DNA of 64,000 bases from Legionellaceae bacterium (GTDB lineage: Bacteria > Pseudomonadota > Gammaproteobacteria > Legionellales > Legionellaceae). Shown here in pieces: positions 18,978 through 26,632 of the stretch. The DNA is taken from the NCBI GenBank assembly GCA_029210265.1, contig JARGNP010000011.1:1-64000 (forward strand). The letters are read 5' to 3'. A program made the translations under genes and the position numbers. How positions within the stretch are numbered: the stretch's first letter is position 1; the number at the start of each line of letters is the position of its first letter. The notes beneath the pieces were generated by a model. It was not told the origin of the DNA. It did no database searches and saw only the letters and a program-made list of their open reading frames with translations.

Positions 18978-19205
18978 GCTAGATACGTAAAAAACTGGGA
19001 TTACATTCCACGCGTTGAAAGAATTCATTTAAAGGCATCATTTCTCAGCACGTTAAACTTCATGAAAATTTAATATGAGATATTAAATCCGCATGGATCG
19101 AAGCGCGAGATATCTTCTCGGACGACCTTAAGGTGATGATTCACCGATGATTCACAACTGGACTGCTTCGCCCCCTCAACCTCATTCTTAACCCTCAATT
19201 CTCAG

Positions 19206-19261
19206 CCCTCATCCGCCCTGCGGGCACCTTATCCCGCGACTCGGGAGAAGGAACGTCAAAA
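19206..19261. repeat. Dispersed CCCTCATCCGCCCTGCGGG repeat, copy A
   Basis: A 56-bp element starting CCCTCATCCGCCCTGCGGG and ending GGGAGAAGGAACGTCAAAA, closely matching the two arms at 26241-26290 and 26418-26467. It has an internal hairpin (CCCG...CGGG with flanking T/A-rich pairs). It ends 11 bp beyond the stop codon of the proline-rich gene and could serve as its terminator. Confidence 0.8.
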
Positions 19262-19272
19262 GCAAGACTTGC

Positions 19273-20085
19273 TTATAGGCCAAATTTTTCGCTTGGGTCC
19301 TCAGGGATCTTGTCATCTTTCGAATTTTCAGAAGCGCCCTCTCTTAAATTCTGAGTCACACCTTTTGCTTTTTCTTGAGCATCAACGTAAGCGATCGATT
19401 GTTTCACAGTGACCTGAAGCTTACTCAAGCCTGCTCTTACACCGTCTGACATCTGATTCTCCGGCTTAAGCAAATCTTCCAGCTTACCGTCCAATTCCTT
19501 GAGCAGCTGAAGATGCGTTTTCGAAGCCATCGGTGCCGTCTTAAACTCTTGCCCGCCAGGAGCTCCTGAAAGACCCGAAGTACCAGAAGCAGTAGAAGCC
19601 TTCGTAACACCTTGAGATGATACCACTGGCTCTGGTGGCTCAAAATCAGGCTCTATTTTTTTAATCACTTCTAATAATTCTTCACATACGCCGTTACCTG
19701 CAGAATTATGTCCTTTTAAAGCAGTGTAAGATGCTATAAGAATCCCTAAAACAGGATCTTTATCAAATGCAGTTATAATAGAGGAGTCTACCCCGGGTGT
19801 AGGTGTAACTTTAGGTGGTGGTGGAGGTACCGTCCTTTTTAGTGGAGAACCTGCAGGTGGTTGAGGTGTAACTTTAGGTTTAGGTGTATCGCCGTCAAGT
19901 TCAGATGGAGTTCCCGTCTTTTTAGGTGGAGGTGGAGGTGGTGGAGAGTATTTCGTTCCTCGAGGTTGCTGTTGTCGCCTTGCTTTCTCTTGTTCATCCG
20001 CTAACTCAGCATTCCTGCGGTTAAAACTGGCGGCTATATCGCTAACTTTAGGAGCGCCATTTTCTTTATTGTCATCGTCAGGCAC
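19273..20085 (-). CDS. Proline-rich protein, paralogue of 20204-22831
   Basis: Unknown function. The frame is open to an ATG at 20103, but that ATG overlaps a perfect SD (GGAGG at 20097-20092) and a GTG at 20085 follows at proper spacing. The GTG start gives 270 aa beginning MPDDDNKE and parallels the paralogue's MPKEPTD. Residues 1-45 are charged; 48-54 is a run of seven prolines, with more proline blocks to residue 95. Residues about 110-250 form a helical domain homologous to the end of the 875-aa neighbour (ALKxHxSxxNGV, ExxVSS, LLxELDxKL, QNLRE/HNLRG). No signal peptide. Poly-proline stretches often bind SH3, profilin or similar eukaryotic domains, so a host target is conceivable but unproven. 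Confidence 0.65.
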   Translation of the reverse strand: MPDDDNKENGAPKVSDIAASFNRRNAELADEQEKARRQQQPRGTKYSPPPPPPPKKTGTPSELDGDTPKPKVTPQPPAGSPLKRTVPPPPPKVTPTPGVDSSIITAFDKDPVLGILIASYTALKGHNSAGNGVCEELLEVIKKIEPDFEPPEPVVSSQGVTKASTASGTSGLSGAPGGQEFKTAPMASKTHLQLLKELDGKLEDLLKPENQMSDGVRAGLSKLQVTVKQSIAYVDAQEKAKGVTQNLREGASENSKDDKIPEDPSEKFGL

Positions 20086-20138
20086 AGAACACCTCCTTTC
20101 CACACACTCAAATTCAGCATGATTAAAAATAAATTATG

Positions 20139-20160
20139 TATAACTCTAATATAGACTATT
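20139..20160 (-). promoter_or_regulatory. TTGGTCTA-type upstream motif, copy 3
   Basis: On the minus strand AATAGTCTATATTAGAGT is followed by TATA, 54 nt before the GTG of the proline-rich gene. The sequence from here to the start codon is homologous to that upstream of the paralogue (shared blocks ATGCTGAATTT and GTGTGGAAAGGA). Confidence 0.45.
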
Positions 20161-20190
20161 TTTTACATTTTACTTTTTAAATTTTAAATT

Positions 20191-20221
20191 CTGGATCCCA
20201 GTGCTAGTTGGTCGATGACGG
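20191..20221. repeat. Possible decayed palindromic repeat at a gene end
   Basis: CTGGATCCC, a 16-bp unrelated stretch and then GATGACGGG. The two ends match the element at 18938-18977. It covers the stop codon and last codons of the 875-aa gene, so that C-terminus may derive from an element. Confidence 0.25.
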
Positions 20222-22831
20222 GCCACGAGAAGCTTCAGGGTCTTCGGAAGAGCCCCTCAAATTATGAACCTCCTCTCTTTTTGCTTGTTGCTTAACGATA
20301 GTAATTGAGTCTGCCACAACAGCCTTAAGAGCATCCAAGCTTTCTGCGATATCTGCCGGCATATTACCCCTATGCTTCTGAAGCAAATTACCCAGCTTTT
20401 TATCAAGTTCCTCCAACAACTCAAGATGCGTTAACGGAGTGATGGATTCTGCAACAGGTTCCGACGTTCCAGGCGTGCTCGAGGCATGAGGAGTATTAGA
20501 AACACGAGGAGCCTGTGCAACACTCCGAGATGAAACCGATGGTTCTTCTGTATCGTTAAAGTCATGATCTATAAGTCTTATCGTTTTTTCTAATTGAGCA
20601 CGTACACCGTTATCTTTTGACTCATGTGCTTTTAAAGCAAAAAAATACTCCTTAAGAAACAACAAAAGCTCCGTCTGATCAAATTCTTTATCTTCTTTTT
20701 TAACGGAAGGGTCAGAGCGTGGTGGAGGTGGAGGCACTTTATTACCCGGAGGAAGCGGTGGAGCTTGCGGTATTTTCTTGCCCGAAGGCAATGATAGAGG
20801 TGGCTGCCATTGCCTAGCCGCTTTGCCTTGCTCGGCTTGTTGTTTGATGGCTTCTTCTTCAGCAGCTTTTTGTGCAGCAGCTAATGCTAATGCATTTTCT
20901 TGGGCTACTCTCTTTTGAACGAAACCCGACTGTTGCTGGTCTGTAGCCTGAGTTTGAGTAGAGACTTCATCGTCAAACAATGACTCTTCCTCAATTAAAT
21001 CTATATCGTCTTTCACTTCAACTTTAAGAGCCTCCTTGCCCCTTTCGAGCTCATCTATTCTTTGTATTTCTCTTTGAACGAAACTTAGCTCTTCAGTCTC
21101 AGACCCTGGCTGTTGCTGGCCTTTAGGCTGAGCCTGATCGGACTCATACAATTCATCGTCCTTAGTTTCTACATCAGAGGGAGCTTCATGCCGAACCGAA
21201 CCTGTATGGTTTTTAGGTGACGGAGGTGGTAGAGGAGGAGGCGAAACAGAAGGCTGAGGTATTTCCCTAAAAATCCCGCGTTCTGACAACTCCTTTTTCA
21301 TATTCTCTACTTTATTTTTATCTATCCCTAATTTTTGACGCATCTCTTCGACGCTTTTAAGTGAGGACGGACTAAAAAGCCCCTGTGCCAACAGCGCATT
21401 TTTTGCCCGATCAAATGTACTCTCATGCTCGACAAATTCTGTGTCATCATCGTCGTCAACTTCACTATATGCGTATTCTTCACTACTGGTTGTGCTATCG
21501 CTATCATCCGTATCATAGCCCTCATTAGTAGTAAGATCGTCAGACTCTACACTAGAGCAGTTCTTTAATTCGCCATCTAATATGCCATCAAGCATTGTTA
21601 AATCGTTCTCAAGCGCAACTTGGATTTCTGCTAGGGTTTTATCAAAATTATCTATAACACCCAATGCGTACCCTAATGCCGCCATGAGCTTAGATTGAGA
21701 GACACTTATTGCCTTCCGCAAGTCATCTTCGATTTTTTTTTGCCCATCTGTGACGTCACTTTCGGCCTGGATCTTAGTTTCAAACTCTTGCTGTTTATCA
21801 TCGAAAAGCTTGCTGTACCCGTCGAAAGTACTTAGAGCTTTATCGAGATTACCTTCAATAACATCAAGAACCTCTCGAGTACGAGTATCAAGAGCTCCCA
21901 ATTCATCATTAGAACCATCTCTGGAGCAAATATCCCCCAGATCCCTCTCAACTTCTTGTTTAAATGTATTGATTAGATCTTTTAAATATTCTTTTAACGT
22001 CTCCTGACTACTCTCAACCTTGATCTTGGCCTCGATCTTATTTTCGAGTCTGTGTCGTGTGTCCACGAAAAGCTTGTCAAAATATTTGCTTAGTGCATCA
22101 TCAGACTCTTCGACAACCTCGGTCGACTCGATAGACTCAGCGGCGGGCTCTTTAACCGAAAAGTCATCTTGAGTCATTAGGGTATTTTCGACGGTAATGT
22201 TTAATGCTTCGACAGCTTGGGTGGCTACACCAAAAGCCCTCTTAACCAAGACGACTTTTTTCATCAAGAGCTTTTCGGACTTGCTCATCGTTTGAACAGA
22301 GAGCGCAGGCTGATCAATTATTTGAATAAAAGAACAATAGTCATTTATAGATTTCTCGAGTTCAGCTACGGCCATCTCGGCCCCAGCTTTGGCATCAAGC
22401 TCGGGCGCATCTTTGAGAGTACCTTTAAGAGCAGCAAGGTCCGCAACGAATCCGGCATGGGTGGCGTTGGCCTCAGCAATGACTTTGGTTTTTAAAGCTT
22501 TGAATTCGGCGGTATTCTTGAGAGTCTCGACAGCTTGAGTGATTTCGCGGAGAAATCTCTCAACATCGCTGGCTTTTTTCTCAAGAGACTGTTTGGCCTT
22601 TATCACACCCTCTTCAGAGCGCGCGTTACTAAGAACTGCTGTAACGGTGTAGGAATACGCGTCTATGGCCTGATTGAATTTGGTGACAACGTTCTTAGCC
22701 GTGGTATCAAGCTCGAGCGTAGCTATTCCGAGAGCCTTGAGGCCCTCGACGAATTCGTCATGGGTAGTGCGGGCCTCAGCAATGGCTGCAGCTTTTAAAG
22801 CTTTGAATTCGTCGGTAGGTTCCTTAGGCAT
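20204..22831 (-). CDS. Large acidic repeat protein with proline-rich region, paralogue of 19273-20085
   Basis: Unknown function; 875 aa from ATG 22831 (AAAGGA upstream; the frame is open 12 codons further). Residues 8-108 and 109-212 are a tandem duplication: both start EFKALK, continue with H..F....AL and end with TQAVE.L. Residues about 249-338 and 339-425 look like a second duplicated helical unit (KLF.D...E.KI.A). An acidic Ser/Asp-rich stretch follows (430-480), then Gln-rich coiled coil and two proline-rich blocks (about 550-570 and 705-735). The final 150 residues match the neighbouring 270-aa protein. No signal peptide. The architecture suggests an exported effector or scaffold, by inference only. 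Confidence 0.68.
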   Translation of the reverse strand: MPKEPTDEFKALKAAAIAEARTTHDEFVEGLKALGIATLELDTTAKNVVTKFNQAIDAYSYTVTAVLSNARSEEGVIKAKQSLEKKASDVERFLREITQAVETLKNTAEFKALKTKVIAEANATHAGFVADLAALKGTLKDAPELDAKAGAEMAVAELEKSINDYCSFIQIIDQPALSVQTMSKSEKLLMKKVVLVKRAFGVATQAVEALNITVENTLMTQDDFSVKEPAAESIESTEVVEESDDALSKYFDKLFVDTRHRLENKIEAKIKVESSQETLKEYLKDLINTFKQEVERDLGDICSRDGSNDELGALDTRTREVLDVIEGNLDKALSTFDGYSKLFDDKQQEFETKIQAESDVTDGQKKIEDDLRKAISVSQSKLMAALGYALGVIDNFDKTLAEIQVALENDLTMLDGILDGELKNCSSVESDDLTTNEGYDTDDSDSTTSSEEYAYSEVDDDDDTEFVEHESTFDRAKNALLAQGLFSPSSLKSVEEMRQKLGIDKNKVENMKKELSERGIFREIPQPSVSPPPLPPPSPKNHTGSVRHEAPSDVETKDDELYESDQAQPKGQQQPGSETEELSFVQREIQRIDELERGKEALKVEVKDDIDLIEEESLFDDEVSTQTQATDQQQSGFVQKRVAQENALALAAAQKAAEEEAIKQQAEQGKAARQWQPPLSLPSGKKIPQAPPLPPGNKVPPPPPRSDPSVKKEDKEFDQTELLLFLKEYFFALKAHESKDNGVRAQLEKTIRLIDHDFNDTEEPSVSSRSVAQAPRVSNTPHASSTPGTSEPVAESITPLTHLELLEELDKKLGNLLQKHRGNMPADIAESLDALKAVVADSITIVKQQAKREEVHNLRGSSEDPEASRGPSSTN

Positions 22832-22884
22832 AGAGTAATATCCTTTCCACACGTGTAAATTCAGCATGGTTACTAAATATGTTA

Positions 22885-22909
22885 CTTATAACCTAAAAGT
22901 AGACCATTT
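22885..22909 (-). promoter_or_regulatory. TTGGTCTA-type upstream motif, copy 4
   Basis: On the minus strand AAATGGTCTACTTTTAGGT is followed by TATAAG, 54 nt before the 875-aa gene. Two GTAAA units (GTAAAAAGTAAA) stand directly upstream; a similar GTAAAATGTAAA precedes copy 3. It lies in the divergent gap to msrA. Confidence 0.5.
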
Positions 22910-22982
22910 TTTTACTTTTTACTCCCTCGATTACAAGGCGAAATCACGTGTGACTTCAAATATATCGAGGAGTCTACGTCCC

Positions 22983-23567
22983 ATGCTTTCTGCACGAAAA
23001 TCATCTATACTCGTAAGCCCCCCTCAAAACATACCTGACACCATGCGCACTGATAAGCCTAAAAACCTAACTTCGCATATAAAAAAAGCATATTTCGCTG
23101 GTGGATGTTTCTGGGGCGTTGAGCACTTAATGCAACAACAAGACGGTGTATTAACCGTTGTATCGGGCTATATGGGCGGGCATGTTGAACATCCCACCTA
23201 TAACCAGGTCTGCCAACAAAACACCGGACATGTGGAGGCGGTTGAAGTTTTATATAATTCAAATCAAGTCACGTATGAAACATTAGCCAAGCTTTTTTTT
23301 GAAATACATGATCCCACGCAACATGACGGCCAAGGTCCTGACAAAGGCAATCAATATGCTTCAGTTATATTTTATAGCTGCGATGAAGAGAAAAAGACAG
23401 CTGAATATTTGATTAAAAAATTAATAAAATCAGGGCTAAATATGAGCACGCTCGTCGTGCCTGCACAGATATTTTGGAAGGCCGAAGAAAGTCATCAAGA
23501 TTATTATGAAAAACATCATAAAACGCCTTACTGCCATCGCTATCAAAAACGATTTTTTGATGAGTGA
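22983..23567 (+). CDS. msrA: Peptide methionine-(S)-sulfoxide reductase MsrA
   Basis: Repairs methionine-S-sulfoxide in oxidised proteins using thioredoxin. The nucleophilic cysteine is in AGGCFWGVEHLM; QQNTGHVEAVEV and FFEIHDPTQ follow as in the family. The frame is open from 22866, but the ATG at 22983 has GAGGAG 9 nt upstream and gives 194 aa, still about 40 aa longer than the catalytic core. An ATG at 23043 is an alternative. The extra N-terminus (MLSARKSSILVSPPQ) is polar and not a signal peptide. Resolving cysteines may be those near residue 155 or the C-terminal PYCHRY. It is divergent from the 875-aa gene. Confidence 0.9.
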   Translation: MLSARKSSILVSPPQNIPDTMRTDKPKNLTSHIKKAYFAGGCFWGVEHLMQQQDGVLTVVSGYMGGHVEHPTYNQVCQQNTGHVEAVEVLYNSNQVTYETLAKLFFEIHDPTQHDGQGPDKGNQYASVIFYSCDEEKKTAEYLIKKLIKSGLNMSTLVVPAQIFWKAEESHQDYYEKHHKTPYCHRYQKRFFDE

Positions 23568-23640
23568 TGAATAAACCTACGTGCTTTAGCCATTCGAGTC
23601 GAATGTAATAATTTTACCTCGCTTACGTATAACGTTCATT

Positions 23641-23687
23641 CCATATAAGTATTACTCATACGGAGCATGATCCATATAAGTAATACT
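23641..23687. repeat. 16-bp direct repeat between msrA and epmB
   Basis: CCATATAAGTATTACT at 23641-23656 and CCATATAAGTAATACT at 23672-23687, 15 of 16 identical, 31 bp apart start to start. Each contains the near-palindrome AGTATTACT. It lies in the 130-bp convergent gap; role unknown. Confidence 0.6.
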
Positions 23688-23697
23688 TTCGAGGAGT

Positions 23698-24681
23698 TCA
23701 TCGAACCAAAACTTTACTTTTAGCACCCGGAACTTCTTGCACCAACCTGGGTACCAGATACCCTGGGAGATGAGCCGGCAGTGCTGTGTATAATTTTTGT
23801 ATTTCTACATCAGAAACACTAAAGTGCGCTGCGCCGTCTACTTTATCTAATACATGCAAATAATAAGGCAACACACCACAAGTCCATAAGCGTTGACTCA
23901 ACGCAACCAAAGCATCAATAGAGGCATTCACACCGGCAAGCAAAACCGATTGATTGAGCACATGACAGCCGGCCTCACGCAATGCACAACACGCATCCAA
24001 TACTCCCGAGCTCAATTCAGCCGCATGATTTGCGTGCAACACCACCACGCATTGAAAACGCGAATTTGATAATAAACCACATAAATTAACATCAATACGT
24101 TCGGGTAAAACTACCGGCAAGCGTGTGTGAATACGTAGTGTATGCACGTGCGGTATCGCCTCTAAAGCTTGAATCAAAAATTGCAGCGTCGCATCCGGTG
24201 CGAGTAACGGATCGCCCCCACTTAAAATCACCTCGTGAATACTGGCGTCAGCTTTGATATAGGCCAAAGCATCGACCCAACCGGCACGACCCGGGTTATT
24301 ATCCGCGTAAGGAAAATGTCGCCGAAAGCAATACCTACAATTTACTGCACACGCCCCCGCAACCGTGAGTAACACACGTCCTGCGTATTTGTGTATCAAA
24401 CCCGGCTTGGAATTATAGGCTGCCTCGTCCAATGGATCCGTGACAAATCCTGGCTCTGATATGAGTTCATCTGATATGGCTAACACTTGCCGCAAGAGCG
24501 GATCGTTGGGATCGCCTTTTTTCATGCACGCAGCAAACCCGCGAGGTACGCGTGTTTTAAATACCTGCTCGGCAGCAGCGCTGCCCAAAGCATGAGGTAA
24601 TTCTAAATAATCAAGCAACGCACGTGAAGAAGCAAAGCCTTCCGCCAAAATACGTTGCCAAGAAGCGTTCGTTTCTCGCAT
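23698..24681 (-). CDS. epmB: EF-P beta-lysylation radical-SAM aminomutase EpmB
   Basis: Converts (S)-alpha-lysine to (R)-beta-lysine for attachment to elongation factor P by EpmA. The 327 aa carry the radical-SAM cluster motif CAVNCRYCFRRHFPY (CxxxCxxC) near residue 110, preceded by HKYAGRVLLTVAGA, and EVILSGGDPLLAPD, all as in lysine 2,3-aminomutase relatives. The length is far shorter than clostridial KamA, as expected for EpmB. It is divergent from efp across 71 bp, the typical pairing. EpmA, the ligase, is not in this window. Confidence 0.94.
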   Translation of the reverse strand: MRETNASWQRILAEGFASSRALLDYLELPHALGSAAAEQVFKTRVPRGFAACMKKGDPNDPLLRQVLAISDELISEPGFVTDPLDEAAYNSKPGLIHKYAGRVLLTVAGACAVNCRYCFRRHFPYADNNPGRAGWVDALAYIKADASIHEVILSGGDPLLAPDATLQFLIQALEAIPHVHTLRIHTRLPVVLPERIDVNLCGLLSNSRFQCVVVLHANHAAELSSGVLDACCALREAGCHVLNQSVLLAGVNASIDALVALSQRLWTCGVLPYYLHVLDKVDGAAHFSVSDVEIQKLYTALPAHLPGYLVPRLVQEVPGAKSKVLVR

Positions 24682-24752
24682 TTAATCATCAGTCTTGATA
24701 AACTCTCCGCACTGTAGCGAAACATTCAAACAATCTCAACCGTGGAGCCACC

Positions 24753-25322
24753 ATGGCAAACTATAGCACCAATGAATTTAAAAACGGCCTCAAACTGATG
24801 GTCGACGACGCGCCTTGCAGCATTATTGACTGTGAATTTGTCAAACCAGGCAAAGGCCAAGCGTTTACGCGTGTTAAAATTAGAAATTTAAAAACCGGTC
24901 GTGTGGTCGAGCGCACCTATAAATCAGGTGAGTCACTTCCCGGTGCGGATGTGATTGAACTCGAGATGCAATATTTATACACCGATGGTGAATACTGGCA
25001 TTTTATGGTTCCTGATACGTTTGAGCAGTATGTTGCTGACGATAAAGCCGTCGAAGGCTCGATTAATTGGATTAAACCTGAAGACATGTGCACCGTAACA
25101 CTTTGGGATAACCAGCCGTTAAGCATTGCATCACCTACATTTGTGGTACTCGAGATTACCGAAACCGATCCTGGCCTTCGCGGTGACACCTCGGGCGGTG
25201 GCGGAAAGCCTGCTACACTCGAAACAGGCGCCGTTGTTCGCGTACCGTTATTTATTCAGACCGGTGAGCTGATTAAAGTTGATACTCGAACAGGTGATTA
25301 TGTTTCTCGAGCGAAAGATTAA
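24753..25322 (+). CDS. efp: Elongation factor P
   Basis: Binds ribosomes stalled on consecutive prolines and promotes peptide bond formation. The 189 aa hold the three EF-P domains; the tip loop [14 protein letters not shown] bears the lysine (about residue 34) that EpmA/EpmB modify. The C-terminal domain has the signature [28 protein letters not shown] (positions about 132-160). The SD-like GGAG is 6-7 nt before the ATG. It is paired with epmB. Two genes with poly-proline runs lie 3-5 kb away and would be expected to depend on it. Confidence 0.96.
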   Translation: MANYSTNEFKNGLKLMVDDAPCSIIDCEFVKPGKGQAFTRVKIRNLKTGRVVERTYKSGESLPGADVIELEMQYLYTDGEYWHFMVPDTFEQYVADDKAVEGSINWIKPEDMCTVTLWDNQPLSIASPTFVVLEITETDPGLRGDTSGGGGKPATLETGAVVRVPLFIQTGELIKVDTRTGDYVSRAKD

Positions 25323-25341
25323 AAATCTTAAAATTTAAAAA

Positions 25342-26070
25342 TTAAGCTGCTCGCAACATCTTAATTTGCGCCGCCAACTGATCATAACCTGCCTCAACGT
25401 TTACATACGGCTTGCTGGTTAAGTACACCGAAAGCGAGCCGTCATCATCCGGCGTTGGCGCCTGTAATACAGCATTAAAATCTGAGTATTTAAGCCGCGT
25501 ATAATCAGCGTTTTGTGTTACTAAATAAAAATTACGAAAAGCCTTAGGCTGCGGCACATAAAGCGCTGCGGCCTCAGCGGCAAGACTCGCACCAGGATAA
25601 TATTCTTTGAGCGAATAATGCTGATTATTATGTACGGCGATAACTGCTTGATTGCTCGGTAATGCTGTTTTCACACGCCTCGCTAACTGCTTCACCAAAC
25701 CATGTGCTTTGGTTGAATAAGGCCCGAATTGCTTTAACGTTTTTTTAATACCAGCGTCCGTAAACATGCGATTGGGATCAAATTCATAACGTATTTTATC
25801 GAGATGAAACACAATATTCCGCCCACCCGGATGATGCAACGTCACAATGCTTCCGCCTTCAGCATCAATCACTGCGCGTGCGGCTTGCAATGCCGTTGTT
25901 TCATTCTGATGAACATGAACAAACGCTTTACCATGGCCATGTTGGATTTTCTCGACGATAACCTGAGTATCACCTAACTGAACCGACACGTTTGTGCTCG
26001 CCGCATGCCCTGCACCGAAAACAAACATAAACATCAACATGAAAAAAAGAAACGTGCGTGGTAAAAACAT
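25342..26070 (-). CDS. Secreted protein with HxxE motif, unknown function
   Basis: The start is set at the ATG 26070, where GAGGG stands 5 nt upstream, giving 242 aa. Residues 1-23 are a signal peptide (very hydrophobic, ending GAGHAA). The mature part begins with a beta-rich region and contains VHVHQNETTALQAARAVI, with an HxxE at residues 54-57, then RNIVFHLDKIRYEFDPNRMF and, about 90 residues later, VIAVHNNQHYS. HxxE plus a distant His is the zinc-ligand pattern of carboxypeptidase A-like and aspartoacylase-like enzymes, so a periplasmic metallohydrolase is possible; the match is by pattern only. It converges on efp. Confidence 0.6.
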   Translation of the reverse strand: MFLPRTFLFFMLMFMFVFGAGHAASTNVSVQLGDTQVIVEKIQHGHGKAFVHVHQNETTALQAARAVIDAEGGSIVTLHHPGGRNIVFHLDKIRYEFDPNRMFTDAGIKKTLKQFGPYSTKAHGLVKQLARRVKTALPSNQAVIAVHNNQHYSLKEYYPGASLAAEAAALYVPQPKAFRNFYLVTQNADYTRLKYSDFNAVLQAPTPDDDGSLSVYLTSKPYVNVEAGYDQLAAQIKMLRAA

Positions 26071-26160
26071 AAACACCCTCAGAGATTAATTTTTACGAAT
26101 TGTATCAAATTGAGCCAGCAACAGCAAGCATTGTCTTTTTCCTTTTAATTATTTAGTTCT

Positions 26161-26245
26161 CATCCGCCCCGGGTTATTTGATGCTCGTCCACTTAGGCCC
26201 ACATCATCCGCCCTGGGCTATTTGGCGCTCGTCCACTTACACCCT
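26161..26245. repeat. Imperfect tandem repeat, 41-44 bp units
   Basis: Two units, 26161-26204 and 26205-26245, both with CATCCGCCC-, -GGG-TATTTG-, GCTCGTCCACTTA. A third start (CATCCGCCCTG) runs into the inverted-repeat arm at 26241. It lies in the 562-bp gene-free stretch before the SulP gene. Confidence 0.7.
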
Positions 26246-26467
26246 CATCCGCCCTGCGGGCACCTTCTCCCGCTAACACGGGAGAAGGAAGGTCAAAACC
26301 ATACGCTCAATGTTCGTGCGTAGGATACAACTTATCTCACGGGATATATTGATACGTCGGGGGTATTTTAGAGGGGCTTGCTCAGCTTTTAGGTTGATAA
26401 CCTGGAGGGTTTTGAAGTTCCTTCTCCCGTGTTAGCGGGAGAAGGTGCCCGCAGGGCGGATGAGGGT
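26241..26467. repeat. 50-bp perfect inverted repeat enclosing 127 bp (MITE-like)
   Basis: Arm 26241-26290 (starts ACCCTCATCCGCCCTGCGGG, ends GGGAGAAGGAA) is the exact reverse complement of 26418-26467. Complementarity goes on inward for about 10 bp with two mismatches. Each arm also has its own hairpin (CCTTCTCCCG/CGGGAGAAGG). The 127-bp interior has no gene. A third copy of the arm is at 19206-19261, showing a dispersed family. No target-site duplication is evident. Confidence 0.8.
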
Positions 26468-26632
26468 AAAAAATAACAAGACATCAATCCTCAATATTCT
26501 CACGTATATTTCCATACACCTTTAACGATTAATATTTAATTCATATTTAAAATAAGCTCATAAACTTCTCATGGCAATTGCGTGCAAACCGTCTATACTC
26601 CAACCTAATACTTTATATAGCGAGCACCGTTC

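Noticed and set aside
26241-26467. Insertion sequence bounded by the inverted repeat
   Set aside because: The 127-bp interior cannot encode a transposase and no target-site duplication is visible; kept only as a repeat.
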